A program made the translations under genes and the position numbers. The notes under the pieces were generated by a model, which was not told the DNA's origin, ran no database searches, and worked only from the letters and a program-made list of their open reading frames with translations. A stretch of DNA of 64,000 bases from Rhizoclosmatium globosum (Eukaryota; Chytridiomycota; Chytridiomycetes; Chytridiales; Chytriomycetaceae): positions 682,001 to 746,000 of the forward strand of contig MCGO01000009.1 in the NCBI GenBank assembly GCA_002104985.1. Direction: 5' to 3'. Shown here piece after piece: positions 40,426 through 51,530 of this stretch. Every line of letters begins with the position of its first letter. Within the stretch, counting starts at the first letter, position 1.

Positions 40426-40550
40426 AATGTCCTGTGATGATGATGATGTTCTTTTTTTCGCGTGTCATAATAAAAGTGTACTTTTAAGAAACGTTGTTTG
40501 AACTAAAAAAACGAATAAAGAAAACATTGGCCCCTGTGAATGATAGGCTT

Positions 40551-42544
40551 CTACTCATCATCGTCAGCCTTCTTCTCCTTCTTCTTCTTCTTTTTCTTCT
40601 CCCCACTTTCGGCTTCTTCACCATCATCAGTCTTGCTCTTCTTCTGTAAAGAAATAAACTGTTAGTATGCGAGAACAATGTACTATAAAGTGCGGACAAA
40701 CCTTCTTCTTCTTCTCAGCCTTCTCCTCGGAAGCATCTTCCTCCTCGTCCTCAGCCTTTCTCTTCTTCTTTGGCTCTTCAACTTCTTCAATGAGCTTCTT
40801 GGCTGGCTTGACACCGTCACCAGTCTTCTCGTTAGGGTGACCGTCAACGTTCATACCACTATTGGTGAAAGTGGTCAGACAAAGGGGTGCAATACACCAA
40901 CAACAACAAAAGACACTCACGTGGCATGGTCAACGAATCCACTCTTCCACTCTTTAGGAGTCTCCTCATTAACACGACCAAACTTGTCCAACTTGCCTTC
41001 CTTCACCAACTTCTTCTTCTCAAGCGCCTTAGGACCCAAACCCCATCTTCTTGGGTACGTGTCCCTCTCCATAATGACTCTCTTGATCTTGGCAACAACA
41101 CCGTGATCAACAGTGGCCATCTCGGCTGTGCTCATGCACGCGATACCAAGAGCAATAGCCTCACCCTTGGTTGTCATGAGGACGACTTCTTCGTGCAAGT
41201 CGATACCGTTTTCGAAGCGGAGGAGACCGGGGATCATGAGTTTTGCTCCGTAGCAGATTGCGTTTACGGCTGAGTCCTTGACGACGACGCGCTTGTAGGT
41301 TGTGAGGAGGGATTCGAGAGGCTTGATGACGTGGCGGAGGTAGGATTCTGTAATAAGGTGGGACAGGTGTAAGTAAAAATATGGGGTTTTTTTGAAGGGT
41401 GTTGTTGTACGAACCATCCTTGGTGTTGTCATAGACCCATTGAGCGTCAAGGATATCGTGCATAGTAACCATGTTGTCCTATACAACCACGAGTTAATTC
41501 ATTGTTGGGCAGGCTACAAAAAGTATACTTACAGCTTCACCAGTAATACCAGATCTCACACGACGCAGCTCCTGCATGTGACCTCCAACCTTCAACAGCA
41601 GACCCAAGTGAACACAAAGGGTACGAATATAAGTTCCAGCTTCACATGAAACCCAGAAGACGGAGAGGTGACGGTCGTTGTTGAATTCAATGAGCTTAAT
41701 GTCGTGGATGGTACGGACACGGAGTTGACGCTTGACGGCAGAGATGAGAGGTGGACGTTGGAAGAGAGCTCCAGTCAATGTCTCAAGAGCCTATCATTTA
41801 TGTTGGTCAGTATGCAAGTAGTGGGAAAGGTTGAGGGTTTTTGTTTTTTTTCGAAAGGGAGGAGGGGAGAAAAAAAGGGGAGGTTGGGAGGTTTACCTGA
41901 GACAACTGCTTCTCATTGTCAATAGCATCGTGCAATCTCAAAACAGCAACGTATTCCTTTCCGGCACCTTGCTGAGACTTCACGAGACGAGTGGCTCTGT
42001 CGACACAGACGATCAAGCATCCAGTAACCTTTGGATCAAGGGTTCCAGAGTGACCAGTCTTCTCAACACGCAAGATACGACGGATCCAGGCGACAACTTC
42101 GTGGGAGGATGGGTTGGATGGCTTGTCGAGGTTGATGACTCCGTATCTGAAGTTTGTGAAATGGGTTTGAGTTGTGTTTGTTGGGATGATGGGGGGATTG
42201 GAGGAAGACGAGGAGAATGAGACACCACGTGGAACGTTCCATAACATTGGAAGAAAGGTAAGGGAATTCAGTGGTTCAAGTTGGAGACGGTTATAAACAT
42301 GTATAACAAGTAGAACAGAGACAGAGGTTGGCAAGAGCAGGTGACAACGATTGATTTACCTGACATAGTTTTCAATGTCACGCTTCATTGGAGAGCATCC
42401 AGATGGAATTGGGGTGTAGTGACCAGTTCTAACGTTAAGTTTGTCGTAGTTCTTCAAGAGGAGAGGCCAGTCGGAGGTGTCGAGGGCAGGGGTAGCCGAT
42501 GATGGCTTGATGACATGGTCGGTGGTGCTCTTATCTTTACCCAT
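40551..42544 (-). CDS. CBF5: Cbf5/dyskerin, H/ACA snoRNP pseudouridine synthase
   Basis: Catalytic subunit of H/ACA snoRNPs. Exons are 42544-42360, 42146-41897, 41790-41533, 41478-41415, 41347-40921, 40858-40702 and 40643-40551. The DKC-like N-terminus includes [20 protein letters not shown]. The TruB domain has [20 protein letters not shown] and the catalytic Asp in [15 protein letters not shown]. The PUA domain includes [20 protein letters not shown] and [15 protein letters not shown]. The C-terminus is a Lys/Glu-rich KKE tail spread over the last two exons, typical of Cbf5. All splice sites fit GT-AG and the frame. Convergent with the O-mannosyltransferase (125 bp apart). Confidence 0.97.
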
Positions 42545-42653
42545 GTTTTAGAGGAAGTCTGATTGATCAGGCGTTAGTATTAGCTGGGTTGAAGGAAGGA
42601 GGTCTTACCCTTTTTGGCTCTTGAAAAGAAAAAAAGAAAGAAGAGAAAGAGAG

Positions 42654-42869
42654 ATGGGTTGGTTATGGGAGACTCCTCCTCCTCCTCGTCCTCCTAGTCC
42701 TCCTAGTCCTGCTTCCACCACGGACTCTGCTGCTGAGAAATGCAAGAAGTTTGCCTGTGCTGTCCAGGCTTGTCTCGTCAAACACAATTATGTGAACACG
42801 GATGTCAAGTGTGCAGGGTTGATCAAAGAATATAATGACTGTGTTTCAAGGTTTAAAGATGCGAAATAA
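42654..42869 (+). CDS. CMC4: CMC4-like twin-Cys mitochondrial intermembrane-space protein
   Basis: 71 residues in one exon. After a Pro-rich N-terminus comes EKCKKFACAVQACLVKHNY, then VKCAGLIKEYNDCVSRF. The spacing C-x4-C-x4-C, then KC-x9-12-C, matches CMC4/p8-MTCP1 (Cys pattern of a CHCH-type helical hairpin oxidised by Mia40). The first ATG in frame is 42654; an earlier in-frame TTG at 42621 is not accepted as start. The ATG is 109 bp from the divergent CBF5 ATG. Confidence 0.75.
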   Translation: MGWLWETPPPPRPPSPPSPASTTDSAAEKCKKFACAVQACLVKHNYVNTDVKCAGLIKEYNDCVSRFKDAK

Positions 42870-42960
42870 AAGATATAAATTACTAGTGAAGGAGAGTGAA
42901 TGGGCAAGTTGTGGGTGGTTTGGCCTTGCTTTGGGCGGACTCCCACACAAAAAACAACTC

Positions 42961-42990
42961 TCAAGTCAAGTCAAGTCAACTCAAGTCAAC
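42961..42990 (+). repeat. TCAAG pentamer repeat in Ku70 5' leader
   Basis: Six units of TCAAG/TCAAC directly precede the Ku70 ATG at 42993. Short tandem repeat; no function claimed. Confidence 0.7.
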
Positions 42991-42992
42991 AA

Positions 42993-45773
42993 ATGTCCAG
43001 CAGTTGGAACAGTAGCTACGGCAACAACGAGGAAGAAGAAGAAGACGAGGTTGACCTTGACGAGAAGCGACAGGCATCTGAGCAGCAGGTACTGTACTGT
43101 ACTACTAATAGTTACTAGTAGTTGCGAGTAGTCCCAAACCAACTAACACCACCTTACCTTGTACCTTTAAAGAGAGACTGTCTCGTGTACCTTATCGATG
43201 CCTCACCACCAATGCACAATGCCCTTGATTCAGAGGGTTCAACTGCCTTCACAGCCTGTGTCGCTGCTGCTGCCGCCCAGTTCAAGTCGCGAATCATCAA
43301 CGACCACAGAGACAAAGTGGCCGTGGTCTTGTTTGGCACGCGTGTGGTGCGTTCGTTGTTGGAAGTCTTCCTCAAATAAACTAACAAGCAATCAGGCAAA
43401 CAACTCGCTCGGATTCAATGCTGTAAACATCCTTCAGGACATGGACGAACCAAGTGCTGCTCGCATTCAACAGCTTGAACGATTGTCAGATCCATCGTGT
43501 ATGCATCATCCATGTTGATTCCTCTCTGTCTCCTGCCCCACAAACACTCCCACACTAACTTCAAACACTCTCTCAAAAGCTACCATCTTTGAATCCGATA
43601 TTGGCTCTTCTTCAGAATATAATCTCCATGAAGCTCTCTGGATTGTGAACCAGCTCTTTTCGAAAAGGTAAGGGAGACAACACTCGGACAACCACTGTCT
43701 CCCAACTCATCGCTATTTTCTTTACACCAGTGCCAAAAAGAATGACCACAAACGCGTTTTCATCATGACAAACACTACAAACCCTCACCCTGCCTCTCCA
43801 GACCTTCAACGCCTTGCAATCACCCGCGCAAAGGATCTTCGTGACACGGACGCAATTCTCTACCTCTTTGGTCTCGACACAGAAGAAAACGGTCCTCCCT
43901 TTGATTTCGATGCCTTCTACAAGGACAATATCATTGTATCCGGTGATGATTCTTTGTCCTCGTCCTCGCAATCTTTGGATGACTCTCAGGCGGAACAAGA
44001 AGAGGAAACTCGTTATTTTAATGCTAGTGGTGGTCTGGAAGCCTTGACGCATCGTGTCGAACAGAAAGTGTTCAAGAAGCGTAGTGTCTTTGCTTGTCCT
44101 TTTATTCTTGGGGACGGGTTTGAGTTTGGAATTCGTGGGTATGTGTCTTTGTTTGAGTTGTTAGCAGAGGTTAGTGGGGCTGACTGAAGAGTTTGATGAC
44201 GTTGAGAATATGAGAAAAAAAGAGCGGTGCAGTTGAAACAGGATTGAGCTTGGACATGTTATCAGGATCATGGAGAGAAAGCTGATAGAATATCCTTGCT
44301 CACGAAACATTTATTTTAGATATAACTTAATCAGTGAAGTGAAACCATCATCATACACGTACTTGGTTGCGGCAACGAACGAAGAGGCTGCAGTGCAAAC
44401 TTCTTACTTCTGCAAGGTTTGTTTTGACATTTATACTTTCTTGCAGATCTGATACTTTTCTGTTGCAGACATCTTCACAACAATTGGCTCTTGCGGATAT
44501 GGACTCATACTACCCTTACGGCGGCGTGAAGGCGGTGTTCACAAAGGAAGAAGTTGCCCAAATCAAATACTTTGGAGAGCCAGGAATGCGTTTGATTGGA
44601 TTCAAGCCACGTGCAGCAGTTCTAAGAAAGCTGTACTACAATTTAAAACATTCAGTGTTTGTCGTTCCCGACGATGCTGTGAGTTTGTGCACCTTCTCAT
44701 GATCTTAAACTCGTTCTCACTCCTGGTTCTTTCAAAAGTCGTACGTTGGAAGCTCCAGCATCTTCATCCAATTCCTTGCCCGTGTTCATGCGAAAGACAA
44801 GGCCGTCATTTGCTCATATATGCCCAAGAAGAATGCAAGTCCTCGGGTTGTTGCTTTGTTGCCTCAGGTACACTGGATGCAGCATGTTTCTCTTATGTTC
44901 TAACCGTCCTCCAAAAAAGATGGAAGAATACGATGAAAAGGGCAACGTTGTGAAGCCGAGTGGATTCCACATGATTCACATTCCATTCAGTGACGATTTG
45001 AGAAAACCGGATGCGCCGGCGTTTTCGGTACAAGAAATGGGTATGGATTGAGACTCTGAAATAGTTGGAGACTGACATAACAAAATTCTTAGTGCCTCTC
45101 TTGGCTCCTGCTGTCAAAGTATTTGGAGAAATCATTGACAAGACTACCATCAAAAACTTCACTGTGTACAATTACCCCAACCCAAGTGAGAACGGTTTCC
45201 GTTGTGTTCAAGACTAGTTCTGATTCATATTCTTTCCACAGCCTTACAGAAGCACTACGCAAACTTGGCCGCCGTCGCTCTCAAAAAGGATGCAGCAGAA
45301 GACGTTCCTGGTACATATCATCATTATGAATTTCACCAATTCAAATTTCTTATGTTGCACTCTTCAGACTGCACGTTGCCAAACTTTGAAGCCATCAGTA
45401 AACGTCTCTCAAAATCCAATTTCATTCCAAGCTTGCTCGAACTTCTTCCTGAAGTCCACGAGGATGCACCAGCCCCGAAGACAGCCAGCAAGCGCAAAGC
45501 TGCCGATAGTGATGGTCCTGCCACTCCTAAACGTGCAAAGGCATCAGCGAGTGGTGATATCGATGAAGATGCGGTCAAGAGAGCGTTTGAGGAGGGAAAA
45601 CTGCAGAAGTTGACTGTTCCTATCTTGACTGCATTCCTGAAAAAGAATGGTGTCGCAGGCATTCCAAAGAAGAAGGTTTGTTTCTTTCTTATCACTTTCT
45701 TGACACTAATACAAAAAATTAGGATGGGTTAGTGCTTGAAGTTGAAAACTTTTTCAAATTGAAACAAGAATGA
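42993..45773 (+). CDS. KU70: Ku70 DNA end-binding protein
   Basis: Subunit of the Ku heterodimer that holds DNA ends for non-homologous end joining and protects telomeres. About a dozen exons. An acidic N-terminus is followed by a vWA domain (CLVYLIDASPPMH, then RDKVAVVLFGTR, then NAVNILQDMDEPSAARIQQL). The beta-barrel follows (YYPYGGVKAVFTKEEVAQIK, SVFVVPDDA, SSIFIQFLARVHAKDKAVIC), then the C-terminal arm (VYNYPNPTLQKHYANLAAVA). The C-terminal SAP domain has QKLTVPILTAFLKKNGVAG. An NLS-like KRKAADSDGPATPKRAK sits before SAP. Splicing around 44140-44360 is uncertain. The stop TGA at 45771-45773 lies inside the antisense reading frame of the next gene. Confidence 0.93.
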
Positions 45774-46463
45774 GGTTTTTATTTGATAATGCAATAAAAG
45801 GTTTGGTAATCAACGGATATAATATGAAATGAGGAAGGATAACATCATTCCAATGAGGATGCCAAAAGTTACTGAGGAGTACTGTCTGTTTGGTTGCACT
45901 GATTTCCTTCAACAACTTCCGTTGACCATCCAACAATTCTTTTTGCATGGTGAGAATATTGCCGCCATTTGAAGCTACCACGATTCTGAGCCACTTTTCA
46001 ATAAAATCCTGCTCGACTTTCACCAAAGCCTCCTCAGCTCCTTTAAAGTCACGCTTAAATCTCGAATCCGTTATGAATTTGAGAGCTCCAATATTGGTCT
46101 TCAATAATGGGCTTGAGGATGTGTTTTGCCGTGTAATTTGACGTTTAATCTAATGAATGCATTCAATGCAAAAATTTGGTACCTTTCACCAACTTGTCCA
46201 AATACAATTTAATAATATCAATGAGTTTCTCGACAACAATCGCGGCATCCTTGCAAAGACTTGGATTGGACACGCGAATGTCGGGAACGTGTTGGATATG
46301 AAGGGTTATTGCATTGATGTGGCATTCAACTTCCTTTTGAAGTTGTTCATTTGCTCTCCAGAGCTGGCAAGGTGCAGGCTAAAGAGATAAAGACAGAAAC
46401 GCGAATGGACTATTCATTCACCTTGTGTCCAATGGAACTAATTGCATAAATCAGTCCAATCAT
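45754..46463 (-). CDS. small hypothetical protein, helical, convergent with Ku70
   Basis: Three exons proposed: 46463-46422, then about 46378-46195, then about 46151-45754. Phase stays consistent if the second donor is GTGAAA after YLDKL. The protein starts MIGLIYAISSIGHK. It continues with helices such as LWRANEQLQKEVECHINAIT, AAIVVEKLIDIIKLYLDKL and FKGAEEALVKVEQDFIEKWL. No recognised family. Its last codons overlap the Ku70 coding end by about 20 bp on the opposite strand, which is unusual and could mean that the true 3' end differs. Moderate confidence that a gene is here, low confidence in exact exons. Confidence 0.45.
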
Positions 46464-46582
46464 TGGAAGGTACCAGTTGTGAAATCACACTCCTCGAAGA
46501 CCGCTCTCCCTCTTTTCCTGAATTAGTTCTTTTTCATTTCTCTGTTTTTCTGAACGCGACTTTTTGCAAAAAACCCAACGAC

Positions 46583-48491
46583 ATGGCTGGTGAGAGACTG
46601 AGCAGAGCAGCAGCCGCAGCACTGAGTGAATGCGATGGAACCAACGATTGTTCATGCATTCATTCGTACTTGGCTGTGGAGTGAGGGCGGCGTGTCAACA
46701 TTGAAACTAACCAACTTTGAACCTTCAAACAGCATTTGGACAGTCAACAGGCGGCTTTGGAGGTACGGACACTGCCGCTTTAGTTTAATAATTAGATGGT
46801 TAAGTTTCGTATTAGGATTTGGAGCAAGCCAGGGCGGGTCGCTGTTTGGGCAGCCTCAGCAGCAACAGCAGCAGCAACAACCACAGCAACAGCAACAGAG
46901 TCTGTTTGGGCAGCCGCAACAGCAACAGCAGCAACAACAACAAGGAACTTCTCTCTTTGGACAACCACAGCAACAACAACAACAACCTCAGCAGCAACAA
47001 CAGGGAACATCGCTCTTTGGACAACCGCAACAGACGTCGCTGTTTGGACAGCCCCAACAACAGCAACAACAGCAACAAGGCACTTCCCTCTTTGGACAGC
47101 CAACTCAACAACCCGCGTTCGGTGCTGCCCCCGCGTCAACCTCCCTTTTCGGCCAACCGCAACAGCAACAGTCGTCTCTCTTTGGTCAGCCACAACAGCA
47201 ACAACAATCCTCTCTCTTTGGCCAGCCTCAGCAACAACAACAACAATCCCTCTTTGGTCAACCTCAACAACAGCAGCAGCAACAGCAACAACAACAAATC
47301 CCTCAAAAACAAAACATTCTCGACAAAATCAAGGAAATTCAACAGTACTGGGACCCAAATTCACCAATGTGTCAATTCAGGGTACTGTCTTTATTTTATC
47401 ATTTTCACTTGCAATATGCATGACCGAAATCTAATCTCTTTGTTTTTCCAACACAGCATTACTTTTATAACATGGTTCATCCATCAGAAGTCGGAATGTA
47501 CAAATGTCCACCAAACCACGATCCTACTTTATACCAACAAGCTGTTCAGGATAACCCGGATCCATCTTGGTGAGTCCTGATGAGATTCAAGTCTAATGTT
47601 TTTGTTCTAAAAACACGCTATATTCATTTTTTCTAAATGTTCTCTTTCTAGTATGGTTCCGGTCCTTGCCATTGGCTTTGAAGACTTGAAGAAGCGTATC
47701 AGCCATCAAGACCAAATGAGTGAGATGCACAAGGCCAAATTGACTGTATGTGGTTATTGAACTGTTGACCAATATTTATCGACATACCACTCAGGAACTC
47801 GCCGAAATGTTGAACACAATTGAACGAAAACATTACCTTGAGACTGTCGTCAAGTTGGACGAGTACAAGCGCCGCCACGTTGAATTGACGCACCGTGTTT
47901 TGATTGTGAGTTATTGTAGCCCAAGTTAAACCTTCAAAGAAAGGAACTAAACATCATAAACATACAAAACAAAAAACAAAAACAAAAAACAGCTCATGAG
48001 AACTGTGGAAATTCTGCGTAATAAGGGGTACCCGATTCGGTCTGAAGAGGAGTCGTTGCGTGCACGGTTGGAAGCCATGGCGACGCAACTCAAGAAGCCA
48101 GCGCATTTCAGAGGACGCGTGCAAGAGCTTGAAGCTGCGTTGCGGCTTGTTAAGGATTCGCGTCGGTTGGAGACTGTTGGGTCTGTTGGTGGTGGAGTCG
48201 GTGCTGGTGGTGACGATGGAAAGCGAGCTGGATTGAATGGAGAAGATGGAATGGTTGTGGATGGGAACGAGCTCTCTGAAGAGCAGATTCGGTTGATTAG
48301 TGAAGTGAGTCCCTTTTTTTCCCCGTTGGCCTTTGTTTTTAGCTAGCTTCATTTTCTGAAAAACGTTGCGTTAGGCACTCTCGTCTGCACATGATGGACT
48401 CAAGAATTTGAAGGAGGTTGTTGACGAGGGAAAGAAGGATGTGGATGTCATGAGTCGCGGATACACTGAAAGCATCTACAGACGTGGATAG
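46583..48491 (+). CDS. NUP54: nucleoporin Nup54/Nup57
   Basis: Central-channel FG nucleoporin of the Nup62 complex. The first exon encodes only MAG (46583-46589), the second is 46733-46762, and the main exon starts at 46816. The N-terminal region is made of SLFGQPQQQ-type FG repeats with long Gln runs. The conserved part then runs LDKIKEIQQYWDPNSPMCQF, HYFYNMVHPSEVGMYKCPPN, VPVLAIGFEDLKKRI, ERKHYLETVVKLDEYKRRHV and PIRSEEESLRARLEAM. The C-terminal helix is GLKNLKEVVDEGKKDVDVM. These match the Nup54 alpha/beta and coiled-coil regions. Two FG copies straddle introns in frame, which supports the tiny first exons. Confidence 0.92.
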
Positions 48492-48600
48492 TTGGTACAA
48501 ATTGGAAGATAAGAGAGACACAATATTCTCGTTTATTTGGAATAAAAAGCATGAGAGTGCGCGATAAAGTCTATTTTGAAGTCTAAGAGAATGGTTTTTA

Positions 48601-49446
48601 TCAAGCGGAACTAATTGGTTCTGAAGAGAGAGATGATGTGGATGCTCTGCCAAGGAATGATTTTCGTGCTCGAGAATATCTTGGGCTTGTTGGTTTGGTC
48701 AGGGTGGCTGTTGACGTGGAAGATGCTCTTCTTGAGCCACCAGCACCAGCACCGCCACTACTGCCACTTGCGCTTGATGATGAGTTCCTCCATGCATTGA
48801 GAGACGGTACCTTTGATTTGTCAATTGCGAGAAGCAGGACATCGTCGATATCATCCTCTTCGTCCGACTTGTACCCATCGTCCAATTCATCCTCCCGTAA
48901 TACTTTCGGTATAGTAGTTTTCGCCGTTGAGTTGATTGAGTGGTTCGTTGAGGGGAGAATGGATGAAGAAGAGGAAGTTGCAGAGCTGCGCCTTCGTTCT
49001 GCCCTCCCACTATTCGTACTACCACCACCACCACCACCACCACCGCCCAAAAAGCTGAAGCGAGCAGCAAGCGCACGTGGGTTCAGCAGTGGGTTAGTCG
49101 CGGAGGAAGCGAGCGATGCAACTGTGTCTAACGAGTGAGTCATCCTTGTTGAAGACACGGTGCGCCGCCGAAGCTGGGCCGCCGTTGCCGTTGTCCACCG
49201 GAATTCGACGGGTGCCGCCTCTGCTGCTGCTTTGGTTGTTTCCGGTGTTTCCGGTGTTGCTGCTGCGGCGACTGAGCCGGTCAAGGACGACGACGATGCC
49301 GGCGATAAAAGTGTTAGCGATGGACCAAAGCATTCGAAGCACGGCTCGTTGGCGCTTAGGGGCTGTCCATTGGACGTTGTTCGGAGGTAGCCCGTGCCTC
49401 CGCAGCTGCTGCACAAGTCGCTTGTTGTCGTGGGTGACGCAATCAT
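48601..49446 (-). CDS. Ser-rich hypothetical protein with N-terminal zinc-ribbon-like Cys motif
   Basis: Single exon, 281 residues from ATG 49446; an earlier in-frame GTG at 49521 is not used. Near the N-terminus are CSSCGGTG and, about 20 residues later, CFECFG, spaced like a zinc ribbon. The remainder is low complexity: Ala/Thr, a poly-Gly run near residue 145, Ser runs, an acidic patch (KSDEEDDIDD) and a final basic segment (SPRYSRARKSFLGRAS). No domain recognised. The C-terminal RARKSF motif could be a phosphorylation site (guess). Convergent with NUP54. Confidence 0.5.
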   Translation of the reverse strand: MIASPTTTSDLCSSCGGTGYLRTTSNGQPLSANEPCFECFGPSLTLLSPASSSSLTGSVAAAATPETPETTKAAAEAAPVEFRWTTATAAQLRRRTVSSTRMTHSLDTVASLASSATNPLLNPRALAARFSFLGGGGGGGGGSTNSGRAERRRSSATSSSSSILPSTNHSINSTAKTTIPKVLREDELDDGYKSDEEDDIDDVLLLAIDKSKVPSLNAWRNSSSSASGSSGGAGAGGSRRASSTSTATLTKPTSPRYSRARKSFLGRASTSSLSSEPISSA

Positions 49447-49748
49447 CTTTCGTTTCGTTTGGGGAAGAGATTTGGAGATGGACTGTGCTTTTCTTCGTTT
49501 CCTTTCTCTACTCTTCTCCACAAATTAATTCCGAATAAATGAACAGGTGATACTACATTTGATGCTTCTTTCGTTTTGATTTGCAAACAGCCTTTCTTTC
49601 TGTGAGTGTTTTTATTCCAGCAGCGGCAGCCGGATTCACTCAAACGGTTTGTACCGGGGCTATTTCTCTACGCTTATAACATAATTATTGTTGGGTTAAC
49701 TTCTTTATTGGACATAGAAAAGGATAGAGATGAAAGTAAAAACAGTCA
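49447..49748. other. intergenic, no gene seen
   Basis: 302 bp between the Ser-rich gene start and the 3' end of the EXO-like gene. AT-rich in its right half (near 49680). No RNA gene or repeat recognised. Confidence 0.5.
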
Positions 49749-50929
49749 CTAACAGGAAGAAACAGATCCAACTAGGACCCATACCAAGTTTGATCCTGCA
49801 CCATAACTGCAAACAAGAGAGTTGTTGCAGGCCCAACCTCCATAGGAGGTACAAGGCTGCCCGGCCACATTCTTGTTTCCGCCTGATGGAGAGGTAGTGG
49901 TCTGTTGTTTTTGCGTCGTGGTAACCTTTGTATTTGGAATACCAGTGGTGGTGGTTTTGACTACAGCAATTGTAGTAGTTGTGGTTTTGATCACAGCAGC
50001 AGTAGTCGTAACTCCACCTGGCACACCTGGTCCACCGGAAGCCAAGATACAGGCATTGTCATAGTTGGACCATTCATATTGAACGTTGATTTGCTTACCA
50101 TTCTCCACCTGTGATGATTCCACACTGGCCGTCTACAAGAATTGAACAATTACCATCAATTCTAACAAAAACAACTGGCCCAGTCTCAACTTACAGCAAA
50201 TGTCTCCAATCTCCCCATTACCGTTCCATCCACTTGTTGGGTCAGGGTCTGTCACAGTTTCAAACAATTCATGTGCAGCGATACATGTCAAGGAGTCAAA
50301 ACCAGTTGGACCTGGGTATCCATTGTGACAAGTAGTGGATGCACAGTTGGGAATCATCCCATACGCAACGTTTTGTCCGCTGTACGAGAACGAGTCATGG
50401 TATGCACAATATTGGGTGCAAGACTGGGCAACACTGGCATCATATTCAGGCCCATAATGCACTGTATGAAACTGTGTAAGTTTCCAATTGAAAAAAATTT
50501 ATCTAATGTATACCTGGAAAATACGAATTGGCATCTGGAGTTACAACTCCAGATTTGAGCAGCGTCTTCACGACAGAAGCAGGATCGCTTCCGCCAGACA
50601 CACTTCCAGTGAAGGACTGAACAAACTGTCCACGTCTGATCTTGTACCCCGTCGTATCATACTGGCCGGCAAGCGCATCCATCTGAGTCGATCCGACAAG
50701 ACTTGCGTAGAACGCATTCACACCGGATGGGTTTGGCGCAGATCCAACAAAAATGGGGTAAACCTTGACGGCTTGTAGGAGACGACCGCCGCGCGTACGT
50801 GAAAGGGCCAGAGTATCCCTTCGAAGGAGGGCTAAACTGGTTGGTTGTGTGGGATCCACCTTGTGGGTTTGGTGGAGAAAAGGCGAGCACGACGCTTGGG
50901 AGGAGGAGGAGAAGGACAGTTGGAATCAT
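49749..50929 (-). CDS. secreted EXORDIUM/PHI-1-like protein, reading frame disrupted (possible pseudogene)
   Basis: Begins with an excellent signal peptide, MIPTVLLLLLPSVVLAF. The family body then appears one frame off: GGRLLQAVKVYPIFVGS, then YGPEYDASVAQSCTQYCAYH, HELFETVTDPDPTSGW, GEIGDIC. The final part, VQYEWSNYDNAC plus a Thr-rich linker and a small Cys-rich C-terminal domain (CTSYGGWACNNSLVC), is again out of frame after the expected GTAAGT intron at about 50194. Joining the signal peptide to the body needs either a one-base change or an improbably short 28-nt GT-AG intron at about 50836-50863. Either the gene is decaying, the assembly has indels, or splicing is unusual. It is paralogous to the double-domain protein at 29.4-32.3 kb. 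Confidence 0.6.
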
Positions 50930-51530
50930 TGCGCCTTGCTGTTTTTTCTTTCTATTTTTCTTTGAGCTTGTGAATGTGAGGCAGCGTTGTTGTTTGCGAC
51001 TTTATATCATCTTTTGAGTTTTGGTCACGCGTTGGAGGTGGGTGCCGGTCACGCGGGGGTGGAATCAACTTCATTTGTGGGATTCATCCCTTCCAAACAT
51101 AGAATCGCCGGATTGGCGAACCGGAACACTAGCTCCTCATTCAAAGCGATTCGTTATACATTATTTATTGATTATATGGAGGTCCGGTTGTTCCCATTGA
51201 TGAATTCAATGAATTGAAACATACGCATCCTAGGAGGCTTGTACAGTCCCAATCTGATCACCAACGAAAATCAAAACTTCATGACGCCACTTCAACAATG
51301 AGAAAGGGAGAGGAGAGAAACGCACCAAAACACCTTAAATTAAAGTAAGTATACAAAGGAAGTAAAACAACCAGAATTTTTTTTGATAGTCTCTTGGATG
51401 ACACCAAGAAGTGCAATCCAATAGTTTATTATTTTTTTAGTTACTCGACCAATTGAGAATGAAAATGAAAGAAAGGAATTTCCTCCAATTTCCTCTATTG
51501 AAACCTCTAAGGGTATTCTAAAATTGCCAA
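50930..51530. other. intergenic, no gene seen
   Basis: About 600 bp. Holds a short duplicated-looking phrase (GTCACGCG twice near 51027 and 51049) and A-rich runs toward 51500. I see no ORF with family features and no RNA gene. Confidence 0.5.
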
